A stretch of DNA of 64,000 nucleotides from Arthrobacter_E sp041360795 (GCF_041360795.1 NZ_JBFUPW010000001.1:744001-808000); one strand, 5' to 3'. Numbered from the stretch's first letter, positions 16,337-27,607 are shown. Notes: a model not told the origin generated them from the sequence alone. Translations and numbers: made by a program.

Positions 16337-17880
16337 TGAGCGGCATGGACGTGTCAGGGGCCAGCCCGCTGGCGCCTGACTGGCTGCAGCTCCCATCGGA
16401 CCTCAATGCTCTGCACGCCCCGAGCTGGGCGCACGACGTCGCACGGTCCGGCGCCGGCGAGCTCACCGTGGACGGGGTGACGGTCAGTTCTCTGAAGGAG
16501 CAGTTCGGCACTCCTCTCTTCGTGCTGAGCGAAGGCAACTTCCGGGCCCGTGCCCGGGCGTTCCGTGATGCGTTCAACGAGGCCTTCGCCGACCTCTGCG
16601 GGGGAGTGGACGTCTACTACGCGGGCAAGGCCTTCCTGAGTGTCGAGGTCGCACGGTGGGTCCATCAGGAAGGGCTCCGGCTCGACACCTGTTCCGGCGG
16701 CGAGCTGGCGGTCGCCCGGCGAGCCGGCTTCCCCGGTGAGCTGCTCGGTCTGCATGGCAACAACAAATCGGCCGCCGAGATCAACCGCGCCCTGGACATG
16801 AACCTGGGCCGGATCGTGGTGGACAGCATCGACGAGCTGGAGCGCGTGGCCGGCATCGTCCAGCGCCGGCGGGCCGAGGACGCTCAGGACAAGGGCGTTC
16901 AGGACAACGGTGCTCAGGAACCCGGCCGCCAGGTGACCGCCAAGGTCATGCTGCGTCTCACCCCCGGCGTGCACGCGCACACCCACGAGTTCATCGCCAC
17001 GGCACACGAGGACCAGAAATTCGGGTTGTCCATGGAGCCGGGCACCGCGGAGGACGCGGATCTGCGCGGCATCGACCCGGCTCTGTCCGCGGCGGAACAG
17101 GCCGTCGACGCGGCCGTGGCGCTGGAAGGCATCGAGCTTCTCGGCCTGCACTGCCACATCGGATCGCAGATCTTCGAGGCCGACGGATTCGCGGTCGCGG
17201 CCCGGAAGCTCCTCGCGTTCCATGACGCGATGCAGCGCAAGCACGGGATCGTCCTGCCGGAAATGGACCTTGGGGGAGGCCACGGCATCGCGTACACCCC
17301 CGTGGACACCCCGCGGCCGGTCGCCGAGATCGCCCAAGCGCTGGCCGGCGTCGTGGGGGAGACCTGCCGTGAGCTGGGCATCGAGTGCCCGCGCATCTCG
17401 ATCGAGCCCGGACGGGCGATCGTCGGCAGCACCACCTTCACGCTGTACGAAGTCGGCACCCGCAAGACCGTCCAGGTCGAGGCGCCGGACGACGCGGAGA
17501 AGACCTACCCGCGGCGCTACGTGTCCGTCGATGGCGGCATGAGTGACAACGCCCGTCCGGTTCTTTATGACGCCGACTATTCGGCCGCTCTGGCGAGCCG
17601 TTCCTCGGCCGCGCCCGCTCAGCTGTCCCGAGTGGTGGGCAAACATTGCGAGAGCGGGGACATTGTTGTTAAAGATGTTTACCTGCCCTCGGATGTCAGT
17701 GCCGGTGACCTCCTGGCCGTGCCGGGGACCGGCGCCTACTGCTGGGCACTCGCGAGCAACTACAACTACCTGGCGCGTCCGGGAGTGGTCGCGGTCTCTG
17801 ACGGGACCGCCCGGTGGATCATTCGTGGGGAAACCGAGGAAGACCTCTTGAACCGAGACATGGGAGCCGGAGAGCTGTGA
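16336..17880 (+). CDS. lysA: Diaminopimelate decarboxylase
   Basis: Last step of lysine synthesis: meso-diaminopimelate to lysine, with PLP. 514 residues, somewhat long for the family (about 420-470). The PLP lysine is in VYYAGKAFLS (about residue 97); HCHIGSQIFE, LGGGHGIAYT, SIEPGRAIVG and KHCESGDIVV are all present. The extra length comes from an N-terminal extension and a hydrophilic insert (about residues 175-200) encoded partly by three 15-bp tandem units at 16882-16926. The ATG overlaps the argS stop, and the stop overlaps the hom GTG, so translation is coupled along the operon. Confidence 0.96.
   Translation: MSGMDVSGASPLAPDWLQLPSDLNALHAPSWAHDVARSGAGELTVDGVTVSSLKEQFGTPLFVLSEGNFRARARAFRDAFNEAFADLCGGVDVYYAGKAFLSVEVARWVHQEGLRLDTCSGGELAVARRAGFPGELLGLHGNNKSAAEINRALDMNLGRIVVDSIDELERVAGIVQRRRAEDAQDKGVQDNGAQEPGRQVTAKVMLRLTPGVHAHTHEFIATAHEDQKFGLSMEPGTAEDADLRGIDPALSAAEQAVDAAVALEGIELLGLHCHIGSQIFEADGFAVAARKLLAFHDAMQRKHGIVLPEMDLGGGHGIAYTPVDTPRPVAEIAQALAGVVGETCRELGIECPRISIEPGRAIVGSTTFTLYEVGTRKTVQVEAPDDAEKTYPRRYVSVDGGMSDNARPVLYDADYSAALASRSSAAPAQLSRVVGKHCESGDIVVKDVYLPSDVSAGDLLAVPGTGAYCWALASNYNYLARPGVVAVSDGTARWIIRGETEEDLLNRDMGAGEL
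16882..16926 (+). repeat. In-frame 15-bp tandem repeat in lysA
   Basis: Three near-identical 15-bp units (16882-16896, 16897-16911, 16912-16926) encode AQDKG, VQDNG and AQEPG. They lie in a surface insert between PLP-barrel segments and look like a recent local duplication. Confidence 0.8.
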
Positions 17881-19223
17881 ACACCGACGTTGTGAACTCT
17901 GATGTCGTGAAGACTGACGTGAATGAGACCAAGACCCTCAAGGTCGCGCTTCTGGGGTGCGGCAACGTCGGATCCCAGGTGGCGCGCATCCTCCTCGAGG
18001 ACGCGGACACCCTGGCGGCCCGTACGGGCGCCCGGCTGGAGCTCGTGGGCATCGGCGTCCGCACCATCGACGCGCCCCGTGAGGTCGAGCTTCCCCGGGA
18101 ACTCTTCACCACCGACTCCGAGTCCCTCGTGGCCGGCGCCGATCTGGTCATCGAGCTGATGGGCGGCATCGAGCCCGCCCGCAGCCTGATCCTGTCCGCG
18201 GTCCGTCACGGCGCGTGCGTGGTGACAGGGAACAAGGCCCTGTTGGCTCAGGACGGCCCCACCCTGTACGAGGAGGCGGACAAGGCGGGCGTGCAGCTCT
18301 CGTACGAGGCCGCCGTCGCCGGTGCGATCCCGATCCTGCGCCCCATCCGCGACAGTCTCTCCGGCGACCGGATCACCCGGGTGCTCGGCATCGTCAACGG
18401 CACCACGAACTTCATCCTGGACCAGATGGACTCCACCGGCGCCCAGTTCGAGGACGCCCTGGCCGAGGCGCAGCGCCTCGGGTACGCCGAAGCCGACCCC
18501 ACCGCTGACGTGGAAGGCCATGATGCCGCGGCGAAGGCCGCGATCCTGGCCGCGCTGTCCTTCCACACCCGCTTCTCCCTCGACGACGTGTACTGCGAGG
18601 GCATCACCAAGGTGAGCGCTGCGGACATCGCCGCCGCCAAGGACGCCGGATTCGTCATCAAGCTGCTCGCCATCGCCGAGAAGCTGACGGACGACGCCGG
18701 CGCCGAGGGTGTCAGCGTCCGCGTCCACCCGACGCTCCTGCCGCGGGAACACCCGCTGGCTGCGGTCCGGGGAGCGTTCAACGCCGTGTTCGTCGAGGCC
18801 GAGAACGCCGGCGAGCTGATGTTCTACGGCCAGGGCGCGGGTGGCACTCCGACCGCGTCCGCCGTCCTGGGTGACCTCGTGTCCGCGGCACGTCGGATCG
18901 TGCTCGGCGGCCCCGGCCGGACCGAGACCACCACGGGCCATGTCCCGGCGCTGCCCATCTCGGCGAGCCGGACCAGCTACCACGTCGGTCTGCGCGTAGC
19001 GGACCAGCCGGGCGTCCTCGCCCGCATCGCCCAGGTTTTCAGCGACAACGGCGTGTCCATCGAACTGTTCCGGCAGAGCATCAGCAGCGCTGATCAGTCC
19101 GCCGAACTGCGGATCGTGACGCACCGGGCCAGCGAGGCAGATCTCGCGGCGACCGTCGCATCCATTTCTCAACTGGACGTCGTGCAGGACGTGACGTCCG
19201 TCCTCCGTGTGGAAGGTGTCTAA
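17877..19223 (+). CDS. hom: Homoserine dehydrogenase
   Basis: Reduces aspartate semialdehyde to homoserine with NAD(P)H at the branch to threonine and methionine. 448 residues: Rossmann motif LLGCGNVGSQVARIL (about residue 20), catalytic domain with VVTGNKALLAQ, GIVNGTTNFIL and GYAEADPTADVEGHDAAAKAAIL, and a C-terminal ACT domain (from about SYHVGLRVADQPGVLARIA) for threonine feedback. The frame is open upstream, but the GTG at 17877 overlaps the lysA stop and has GGAG before it. A 13-residue Asn/Asp/Val-rich lead precedes the usual N-terminus. thrC starts directly after the stop. Confidence 0.96.
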   Translation: MNTDVVNSDVVKTDVNETKTLKVALLGCGNVGSQVARILLEDADTLAARTGARLELVGIGVRTIDAPREVELPRELFTTDSESLVAGADLVIELMGGIEPARSLILSAVRHGACVVTGNKALLAQDGPTLYEEADKAGVQLSYEAAVAGAIPILRPIRDSLSGDRITRVLGIVNGTTNFILDQMDSTGAQFEDALAEAQRLGYAEADPTADVEGHDAAAKAAILAALSFHTRFSLDDVYCEGITKVSAADIAAAKDAGFVIKLLAIAEKLTDDAGAEGVSVRVHPTLLPREHPLAAVRGAFNAVFVEAENAGELMFYGQGAGGTPTASAVLGDLVSAARRIVLGGPGRTETTTGHVPALPISASRTSYHVGLRVADQPGVLARIAQVFSDNGVSIELFRQSISSADQSAELRIVTHRASEADLAATVASISQLDVVQDVTSVLRVEGV

Positions 19224-20327
19224 GTGGCTCATCAGTGGCGCGGCGTGATCCGCGAATACGCCGAACGTCTCCCTGTCGACGAGAGCACCAGGGTCATCAC
19301 CCTGGGCGAGGGCGGCACTCCTCTGGTGCACGCCCAGAAGCTCTCCGAGCTCACCGGCAACACCGTCTACCTCAAGGTCGAGGGCATGAACCCGACGGGT
19401 TCGTTCAAGGACCGTGGCATGACGATGGCCATGACGGCCGCCGTGCAGGCCGGAGCGCAGGCCGTGGTCTGCGCCTCCACCGGCAACACCTCGGCCTCCG
19501 CCGCGGCGTACGCCACCTCGGCCGGTCTCCGCTGTGCCGTGCTGGTCCCCGAGGGCAAGATCGCCATGGGCAAGCTGTCCCAGGCCATCGCCCACGGCGC
19601 CACCCTGCTGCAGGTGGACGGCAACTTCGACGATTGCCTCGAGATCGCCCGCAAGCTGAACGAGGCATACCCGGTGTTCCTCGTGAACTCGGTCAACCCG
19701 GCCCGCATCGAAGGCCAGAAGACCGGCGCCTTCGAGGTCGTCGACGCCCTGGGTGACGCCCCCGACATCCACGTGCTGCCCGTCGGCAACGCCGGCAACA
19801 TCAGCGCGTACTGGAAGGGCTACAAGGAGTACGCCGCCCCGTACCAGTCCGCGACCGCCGGCGAGCTCGCCGCCGTCGCCACGCGCACGCCCGCCATGTG
19901 GGGCTTCCAGGCCGCCGGCGCGGCGCCGTTCGTCGCCGGGCACCCCATCACGCACCCCGAGACGATCGCCACCGCCATCCGGATCGGCAACCCCGCCTCC
20001 TGGGACACCGCCGTCGCCGCGCGCGACGAGTCGGGCGGCCTCATCGAGGCTGTCACCGATGAGGAGATCCTCGAGGCCCACCGCTGGCTGTCCAGCAAGG
20101 AAGGCGTCTTCGTGGAGCCCGGCTCCGCAGCAGGCGTCGCCGGTCTGATCAAGAAGCACGCCGCGGGCGAAGTCCCCACCGGCAAGACCATCGTCATCAC
20201 CGTGACCGGTCACGGCCTCAAGGATCCCCAGTGGGCCCTGCGCACCGAGGACGGCAGCGACGTCTCCCCGGTCAAGGTGCAGAACGACGTCGTCTCCGTG
20301 GCCGCGGCCCTCGGCTTCGAGGGCTAG
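19224..20327 (+). CDS. thrC: Threonine synthase
   Basis: PLP enzyme turning O-phosphohomoserine into threonine; 367 residues, the short bacterial form. The PLP lysine is in NPTGSFKDRGMTMA; CASTGNTSASAAAYA is the substrate loop and LPVGNAGNISAYWKGY the phosphate cup; VTVTGHGLKDP near the end is typical. GTG follows the hom stop with no gap. thrB follows after 3 bp with a TTG start, so hom-thrC-thrB is a tight operon. Confidence 0.97.
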   Translation: MAHQWRGVIREYAERLPVDESTRVITLGEGGTPLVHAQKLSELTGNTVYLKVEGMNPTGSFKDRGMTMAMTAAVQAGAQAVVCASTGNTSASAAAYATSAGLRCAVLVPEGKIAMGKLSQAIAHGATLLQVDGNFDDCLEIARKLNEAYPVFLVNSVNPARIEGQKTGAFEVVDALGDAPDIHVLPVGNAGNISAYWKGYKEYAAPYQSATAGELAAVATRTPAMWGFQAAGAAPFVAGHPITHPETIATAIRIGNPASWDTAVAARDESGGLIEAVTDEEILEAHRWLSSKEGVFVEPGSAAGVAGLIKKHAAGEVPTGKTIVITVTGHGLKDPQWALRTEDGSDVSPVKVQNDVVSVAAALGFEG

Positions 20328-20330
20328 GTC

Positions 20331-21299
20331 TTGGCTCACCATCACGACGGCGGTGCGGCGTCTCTCGCCGCGCTGCCGTCCGGTCTTTCCGTCACCGTCC
20401 GCGTCCCGGCGACGAGCGCGAACCTCGGCCCCGGCTATGACAGCCTCGGCCTGGCCGTCCAGCTCTTCGACACCGTGACGGTCGAGACCCTGGACTCGGG
20501 CGAACTCCAGTTCACGCTGTCGGGCGAGGGGACGGAATCCGTGCCCCGCGACGGCAGCCACTTGGTCATCCGGTCTCTCGAATCGGCTCTGGCCCAGCTC
20601 GGGTACCGCCACCAGGGTCTGCACCTGAGCGCCGAGAACGTCATCCCGCACGGCCGCGGACTGGGAAGCTCGGCCGCCGCCGTCGTCGCGGCCGCTCTGG
20701 CGGCCAACGGCCTGGTGCCGGAGGAGTCCCGCCGCGGGTCCGACTGGGTGCTGCAGTTCACGAGTGAGCTGGAAGGTCACCCGGACAACGTCGCACCGGC
20801 GATCTTCGGCGCTCTCGCCCTCTCCTGGCAAGAAGGGGCTGAGTTCCGCAGCGCCCGCGCGGAGGTGCACGCGGACGTGGTCCCCGTCGTCGCGATTCCG
20901 GACTTCGAACTGTCCACGGAACTCGCCCGTACCCTGCTGCCTGCCCAGGTCGACCACCATGCGGCGGCCATGAACTCCGGCCGTGCCGCGCTGCTCGTGG
21001 CAGCCCTGACGGCTCAGCCGGATCTGCTCGTGCCGGCGACGCGGGACTACCTGCACCAGGACTACCGCGCCACGGCCATGCAGCCCAGTGCGGATCTCAT
21101 CGCGGCCCTGCGCGAACGCGGCCACGCCGCCGTCGTGTCCGGAGCCGGCCCCACGGTCATGACCCTCACGCGGTCGGCGGAGGAAGCAGACGCGGTGGAG
21201 GAGTTCATCCGGCAGCGGCAATCCGCGGAGGTGTCGTGGCGTGTTCTGCGACCGGCGGTGGACCGCGAAGGTGCTAAAGTGGAAGTGCATCCGCGGTAA
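20331..21299 (+). CDS. thrB: Homoserine kinase
   Basis: GHMP-family kinase that phosphorylates homoserine for threonine synthase. 322 residues: substrate strand VRVPATSANLGPGYDSLGLA (residues about 23-42), ATP loop VIPHGRGLGSSAAAVVAA, and the GHMP C-terminal glycine motif in VVSGAGPTVMTL. The TTG start is 3 bp behind the thrC stop, and AGG in GCTAGGTC offers a weak ribosome site. The first 15 residues (AHHHDGGAASLAALP) are an uncommon His-rich lead. Its last codons lie inside a stem-loop with a T-run (21276-21322). Confidence 0.95.
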   Translation: MAHHHDGGAASLAALPSGLSVTVRVPATSANLGPGYDSLGLAVQLFDTVTVETLDSGELQFTLSGEGTESVPRDGSHLVIRSLESALAQLGYRHQGLHLSAENVIPHGRGLGSSAAAVVAAALAANGLVPEESRRGSDWVLQFTSELEGHPDNVAPAIFGALALSWQEGAEFRSARAEVHADVVPVVAIPDFELSTELARTLLPAQVDHHAAAMNSGRAALLVAALTAQPDLLVPATRDYLHQDYRATAMQPSADLIAALRERGHAAVVSGAGPTVMTLTRSAEEADAVEEFIRQRQSAEVSWRVLRPAVDREGAKVEVHPR

Positions 21300-21322
21300 A
21301 TCCGCAGTGGATGCCACTTTTT
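21276..21322 (+). terminator. Terminator at the end of thrB
   Basis: AAAGTGG and CATCC pair with GGATG and CCACTTT across a bulged stem, and TTTTT follows. The left arm lies within the last thrB codons, so the stem probably ends the threonine operon before rho. Confidence 0.65.
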
Positions 21323-21508
21323 GCGCGCGGGGAATCCACCCGCGGATCCTCTTCTTGGACCGTGTGTTTCGCGCGGCAAATTCCTTGCAAAAACTCGTGC
21401 TCCGCCCCATTGCGCGGTCATGAGCAGCCCAGGATGATCTGAAGGCCTGTGCTGTCAACCCAACCGTCCGGCTCCAGCCCGGACGCCATCGAGGGGGAAG
21501 GATCCTTC

Positions 21509-23644
<2,136 letters not shown>

Positions 23645-23650
23645 CTCCTG

Positions 23651-23689
23651 ACGGGGATGGGACCGGCCGCATGCCGGTCCCATCCCCGT
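23651..23689 (+). terminator. Terminator after rho
   Basis: Perfect 16-bp stem (23651-23666 with 23674-23689) with a 7-nt loop, directly after the rho stop. The T-run is weak. Confidence 0.8.
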
Positions 23690-23737
23690 TTGCCGTCTCC
23701 CGATAAACTTGTCTCCAGGTTGAAAGAGGTTTAGAAC

Positions 23738-24811
23738 ATGTTTGAGTCCGTCCAGGGTCTGCTCGATGAGCACGCCGCGATCCAGGCGCAGTTGAGCGAT
23801 CCCGCCGTCTATGCCGACCAGTCGCTGGCCCGTAAACTGGGACGCCGTTCCGCACAGCTCAACGGCATCGTGGAAGCGTACAAGACCTGGCGTGGACTCA
23901 GCGATGACCTGGAAGCCGCCCGGGAGATGGCCGCCGAAGACCCAGACTTCGCTGAAGAGGTCGCCCAGATCGAAGAGAAGCTGCCGGCGGCACAGGAGAA
24001 GCTGCGCCGTCTGCTCATCCCGCGTGATCCCGACGACGCCCGCAACATCATCATCGAGGTCAAGGGCGGCGAAGGCGGTGAGGAGGCGGCCCTGTTCGCC
24101 GCCGATCTGCTCCGCATGTACACCCGTTACGCCGAATCCCGTGGCTGGAAGACCGAGCTGATCTCCGCCAACGAGTCGGATCTCGGTGGATACAAGGACG
24201 CTCAGATGGCCATCAAGGGTTCCTCCAACGATCCTGCCGAGGGTGTCTGGGCGCGCCTGAAGTTCGAAGGCGGCGTGCACCGTGTGCAGCGCGTCCCCGC
24301 GACGGAATCCCAGGGCCGCATCCACACCTCGGCCGCGGGTGTCCTGGTGTTCCCTGAAGTGGATGAGCCCGAAGAGATCGAGATCAACCAGAACGATCTC
24401 AAGATCGACGTCTACCGGTCCTCCGGCCCCGGCGGTCAGTCCGTGAACACCACGGACTCCGCCGTCCGCATCACCCACCTGCCCACGGGCATCGTGGTGG
24501 CCATGCAGAACGAGAAGTCTCAGCTGCAGAACCGTGAGGCCGCCATGCGCGTGCTCCGGGCGCGCCTTCTGGCGCACCAGCAGGAGCAGCTGGACGCGGA
24601 GAGCGCCGAACACCGCAAGTCCCAGATCCGGACCATGGACCGTTCCGAGCGCATCCGCACGTACAACTTCCCGGAGAACCGCATCGCGGATCACCGCACC
24701 GGGTACAAGGCCTACAACCTGGACGCCGTCATGAACGGTGATCTGGAGCCGGTAATCCAGTCCGCCATCGAGATGGACGAGCAGGCCCGCCTGGACGCCA
24801 TCGGCGAGTAG
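23738..24811 (+). CDS. prfA: Peptide chain release factor 1
   Basis: Releases finished proteins at UAA and UAG. 357 residues, typical. The stop-codon reading tripeptide PAT lies at 187-189 in QRVPATESQGRIHTS, and the catalytic GGQ at 232-234 in SSGPGGQSVNTTDS. AGAGG lies 9 nt before the ATG. Nine bp downstream is prmC, whose product methylates the GGQ glutamine. In mycobacteria rpmE separates rho and prfA; here no rpmE is present in the 93-bp gap. Confidence 0.98.
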   Translation: MFESVQGLLDEHAAIQAQLSDPAVYADQSLARKLGRRSAQLNGIVEAYKTWRGLSDDLEAAREMAAEDPDFAEEVAQIEEKLPAAQEKLRRLLIPRDPDDARNIIIEVKGGEGGEEAALFAADLLRMYTRYAESRGWKTELISANESDLGGYKDAQMAIKGSSNDPAEGVWARLKFEGGVHRVQRVPATESQGRIHTSAAGVLVFPEVDEPEEIEINQNDLKIDVYRSSGPGGQSVNTTDSAVRITHLPTGIVVAMQNEKSQLQNREAAMRVLRARLLAHQQEQLDAESAEHRKSQIRTMDRSERIRTYNFPENRIADHRTGYKAYNLDAVMNGDLEPVIQSAIEMDEQARLDAIGE

Positions 24812-24820
24812 CGGAACGCC

Positions 24821-25705
24821 GTGTACGACGACGACGCGCTGCGCCCCGGCGCGCCCCTGGCCCCCGCGGTCCGGGCCGCCGCGGCCGTGCTCACCGCGGC
24901 GGGCGTGCCGAGTCCGCGCCGGGACGCCGAGCTGCTCCTGGCGCACGCCCTCGGCCTCGATCTCAAGGAGCTGCAGCACGCGGTGCTCATGGGCTCCCGT
25001 GAGGTGCCCGAGGGGTTCTCGGCATTGGTGGCTCAGCGCGCGGAACGCATCCCGCTCCAGCACCTGACCGGGGTCGCCTCCTTCCGGCACCTGGAGCTCT
25101 CCGTGGGCCCGGGCGTCTTCATCCCCAGGCCGGAGACGGAGACCGTGGTCCAGTGGGCGGTGGACCGGTGCGCCGAGCTGCGGGCCGAGGGGATCCTCGC
25201 GCCACTCCTGGTGGACCTCGGCACCGGGTCAGGAGCCATCGCCGCGTCTCTGGCGCACGAGGTTTCGGGCTCGCGCGTGCACGCCGTGGAGCTGAGCCCG
25301 CTGGCGATCGCCTGGGCCGAGCGCAACACCCGGCCGCACGGCGTCGAACTTCATCAAGGGGATCTGCGGGACGCGCTGCCGGAATTGAACGGTCTGGTGG
25401 ACGTCGTGGTGTCCAATCCTCCGTACATCCCGAGTGAAGCGGTGCCCCGCGAACCCGAGGTCGCCGAGCACGACCCGGAGATGGCGCTGTATGGCGGGGG
25501 AGCGGATGGCATGGAGCTGCCGCTCGCCGCGGCGGCCAGCGCGGCGCGTCTGCTCAGGCCGGGAGGCTGGTTCATCATGGAACATGCCGAGGTGCAGGCG
25601 CCGTGGCTCGCTGCCCGTCTGGGTCAGGACCCCGCCTGGACCGAGGTGAGGACGCATCAGGACCTCAACGGCCTGGACCGCGCCACGTCAGCCTGCCGAG
25701 CCTGA
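24821..25705 (+). CDS. prmC: Release factor glutamine methyltransferase
   Basis: SAM-dependent enzyme methylating the GGQ glutamine of release factors. 294 residues: helical N-terminal domain (1-90) with SPRRDAELLLAHALG and PLQHLTGVASFRHLEL, FIPRPETE, SAM motif LVDLGTGSGAIAASLA and catalytic NPPY in VVSNPPYIPSEAV (about residue 200). The GTG start follows prfA by 9 bp, with AGCGGAA as a ribosome site, which fits joint expression with its substrate. Also known as hemK. Confidence 0.95.
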   Translation: MYDDDALRPGAPLAPAVRAAAAVLTAAGVPSPRRDAELLLAHALGLDLKELQHAVLMGSREVPEGFSALVAQRAERIPLQHLTGVASFRHLELSVGPGVFIPRPETETVVQWAVDRCAELRAEGILAPLLVDLGTGSGAIAASLAHEVSGSRVHAVELSPLAIAWAERNTRPHGVELHQGDLRDALPELNGLVDVVVSNPPYIPSEAVPREPEVAEHDPEMALYGGGADGMELPLAAAASAARLLRPGGWFIMEHAEVQAPWLAARLGQDPAWTEVRTHQDLNGLDRATSACRA

Positions 25706-25786
25706 AGCGATCGCCGGGCCGATCACCCCGGTAGACGTGCGAAGTGGCACGGACTGTGGACCCGAAAAGAATGGGAGAATGTCAGC

Positions 25787-26836
25787 GTGACTTCTAGCTA
25801 CGACTGTTCAACGGAAGAAACCCGCTTCGAGGGACTGGCGCACGCCCAGCGTGCCATCGCCGAACAGCAGTGCATCGTCTTCCCCACGGACACGGTGTAC
25901 GGCATCGCCGCGGACGCCTTCTCCCCGCTGGCCGTCCGGCTGCTGCTGGCCGCCAAGGGCCGCTCCCGGACCATGCCTCCTCCCGTGCTCATCCCGCGGG
26001 TTCAGACCATGGACGGACTGGCCGTGGACATCGGCGACGACGCCCGCAAGCTCGCCGAGAAGTTCTGGCCCGGCGCGCTCACCTTGATCCTGCATGCCCA
26101 GCCGTCCCTCGAATGGGATCTGGGCGAGACCAAGGGCACGGTCGCGCTGCGCGTGCCCGATGACGAACTGGCGCTCGAGATCCTGGCGCGGACCGGCCCG
26201 CTGGCCGTGTCCTCGGCCAACCGGAGCGGTCAGCCGGCGGCGCAGACGGCCGCCAACGCCCAGGAACAGCTCGCCGAGTCCGTGGAGGTCTACCTCGACG
26301 GCGGCCCGCGCCCTGCCGAATCCGGCACCGAGGACATCGCTCTGCCGTCCACGATCGTCGACTGCACCGGCAGCCGTGCCCGTGTGGTGCGTCAGGGCGC
26401 GATCGCCCTGGAGGACCTCCGTGACGTCGTCCCCTCGATCCTGGCGTTCGGCCAGGAGGTCCCCGTCTGGCAGCCCGGCGCCGACAGCGCGCTGAACGCC
26501 ACCGGGTCGGAGGAGACCGCGTCCGGTGAGACCGCCGCCGAGGGCGAGACTGCGGGGGAGCGCGCGCCGGACACCGCTGACGCCGCCGCGGAGACGTCCC
26601 CGGAGGACGGATCGGCGGCACCTGCGGCGACCGAGACCACGGCGGACGACACCTCCGCCCGTGTCGCCACGACCGACACCACGGCTGACGACACCACGCC
26701 GGACACCACCCCGGACGCCCCTGTCGCCGAGCAGCCGGCGGAATCCGCCGCTCCCGAGGCGGCGCCCGCTGTCGAGGGCGAAGACTCCGAGCGTCAGGAT
26801 GCCGCGACCCCCCGGGCCACCGGGTCGGAGAGCTGA
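25787..26836 (+). CDS. L-threonylcarbamoyladenylate synthase with acidic C-terminal tail
   Basis: YrdC/Sua5/TsaC-family enzyme making threonylcarbamoyl-AMP for the t6A37 modification of ANN-reading tRNAs. The YrdC domain spans about residues 15-215: IVFPTDTVYGIAADAFSP, AAKGRSRTMPPPVLIP, KFWPGALTLIL, RVPDDELALEI, VSSANRSGQPAA and PSTIVDCTG. From about residue 230 to 349 it carries a low-complexity tail of Ala, Thr, Glu, Asp and Pro in place of the folded Sua5 domain. Start is GTG, with GAGAAT 6 nt upstream as a possible -10. Followed without a gap by a glycosyltransferase gene. Confidence 0.9.
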   Translation: MTSSYDCSTEETRFEGLAHAQRAIAEQQCIVFPTDTVYGIAADAFSPLAVRLLLAAKGRSRTMPPPVLIPRVQTMDGLAVDIGDDARKLAEKFWPGALTLILHAQPSLEWDLGETKGTVALRVPDDELALEILARTGPLAVSSANRSGQPAAQTAANAQEQLAESVEVYLDGGPRPAESGTEDIALPSTIVDCTGSRARVVRQGAIALEDLRDVVPSILAFGQEVPVWQPGADSALNATGSEETASGETAAEGETAGERAPDTADAAAETSPEDGSAAPAATETTADDTSARVATTDTTADDTTPDTTPDAPVAEQPAESAAPEAAPAVEGEDSERQDAATPRATGSES

Positions 26837-27607
26837 ATGCGGAAGGACCGCCTTCCGCTCCTGGACGTCGAGGTCACCGCGCTCACCGCCGACGAGGCTG
26901 CACAGGAGATCGGCCGTCTGGTCGCCTCCGGGGAGCCGCACACCGTCGTCGGGCACAATCTGCACAGCGTGACGCTGTATCACAGCGATCCGGCCTTCGC
27001 CGCGTTCTATGACCGCAGTTCCGTGATCCTGCTCGACGGCGCACCCCTGGCCAAGCTGTGGGCGCGGACGTTCAACCGGGGGCAGGGCGCTGGGGCGCAC
27101 CGCGTGGGGTCCGTCGACTGGCTCGCCCGGCTGGGTACCGTGCCCGGCCTGGAGCGCATCGCCGTGCTCGGAGCCGGGTCCGAAGCCAATGCCGGGGCGG
27201 TCGAGGAACTGCGCCGCCGTGTTCCGGGCGCCGTCGTGGAAGGTCGCCCCGGAGCGGGCTGGTCCGCGGAAGCGGAGCGGGAAGCGGTCGCCTGGCTGCG
27301 GGAGTTCCGGCCGCAGCTGGTCCTGACCGGCCTCGGGATGCCCCTGCAGGAGCAGGTCATCACCCGGCTGCTGACCGATGTTCCGGCCGTGCACTGTGCC
27401 GTGGGTGGCGCCATCGACCAGGTGGCCGGCATCCAGAAGCTCGCCCCGCGCTGGATCGGCCGTCTGGGCTTCGAATGGGCATGGCGTCTGCTGTTCGACC
27501 CGCGGCGAGTCGCGTACCGCGTATTCGCGGAGCCCTGGAAGCTCGGCTATCTTCTCCTGCGCCGCCGCGCAGGCCGCGGGAACAAGCGACAGGATGTGAG
27601 TTCGTGA
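26837..27607 (+). CDS. WecG/TagA/CpsF-family glycosyltransferase
   Basis: GT26 glycosyltransferase, 256 residues, probably adding the second sugar to a lipid-linked sugar (product of the wecA-like gene 4 kb downstream). Family motifs: VVGHNLHSVTLYHSDP, ILLDGAPLAKLWAR, RVGSVDWLARL, IAVLGAGSEANAGAVEELRRR, VLTGLGMPLQEQVI, and CAVGGAIDQVAGIQKLAPRW. A membrane-associating basic C-terminus (LLRRRAGRGNKR) follows. Starts immediately after sua5 and overlaps the next gene by 4 bp. This and the next genes form a polysaccharide block inserted between sua5 and wecA. Confidence 0.9.
   Translation: MRKDRLPLLDVEVTALTADEAAQEIGRLVASGEPHTVVGHNLHSVTLYHSDPAFAAFYDRSSVILLDGAPLAKLWARTFNRGQGAGAHRVGSVDWLARLGTVPGLERIAVLGAGSEANAGAVEELRRRVPGAVVEGRPGAGWSAEAEREAVAWLREFRPQLVLTGLGMPLQEQVITRLLTDVPAVHCAVGGAIDQVAGIQKLAPRWIGRLGFEWAWRLLFDPRRVAYRVFAEPWKLGYLLLRRRAGRGNKRQDVSS

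Noticed and set aside
14021..16396. Minus-strand frame joining apbE to sequence opposite argS
   Set aside because: Only its last 294 codons (13136-14020) resemble a protein family; the rest is antisense to argS or overlaps the FMN-binding gene.
27058..27603. Upstream extension of the GT2 glycosyltransferase frame
   Set aside because: Overlaps the TagA-like gene in another frame; the GTG at 27604 overlaps its stop, the usual coupling in this operon.
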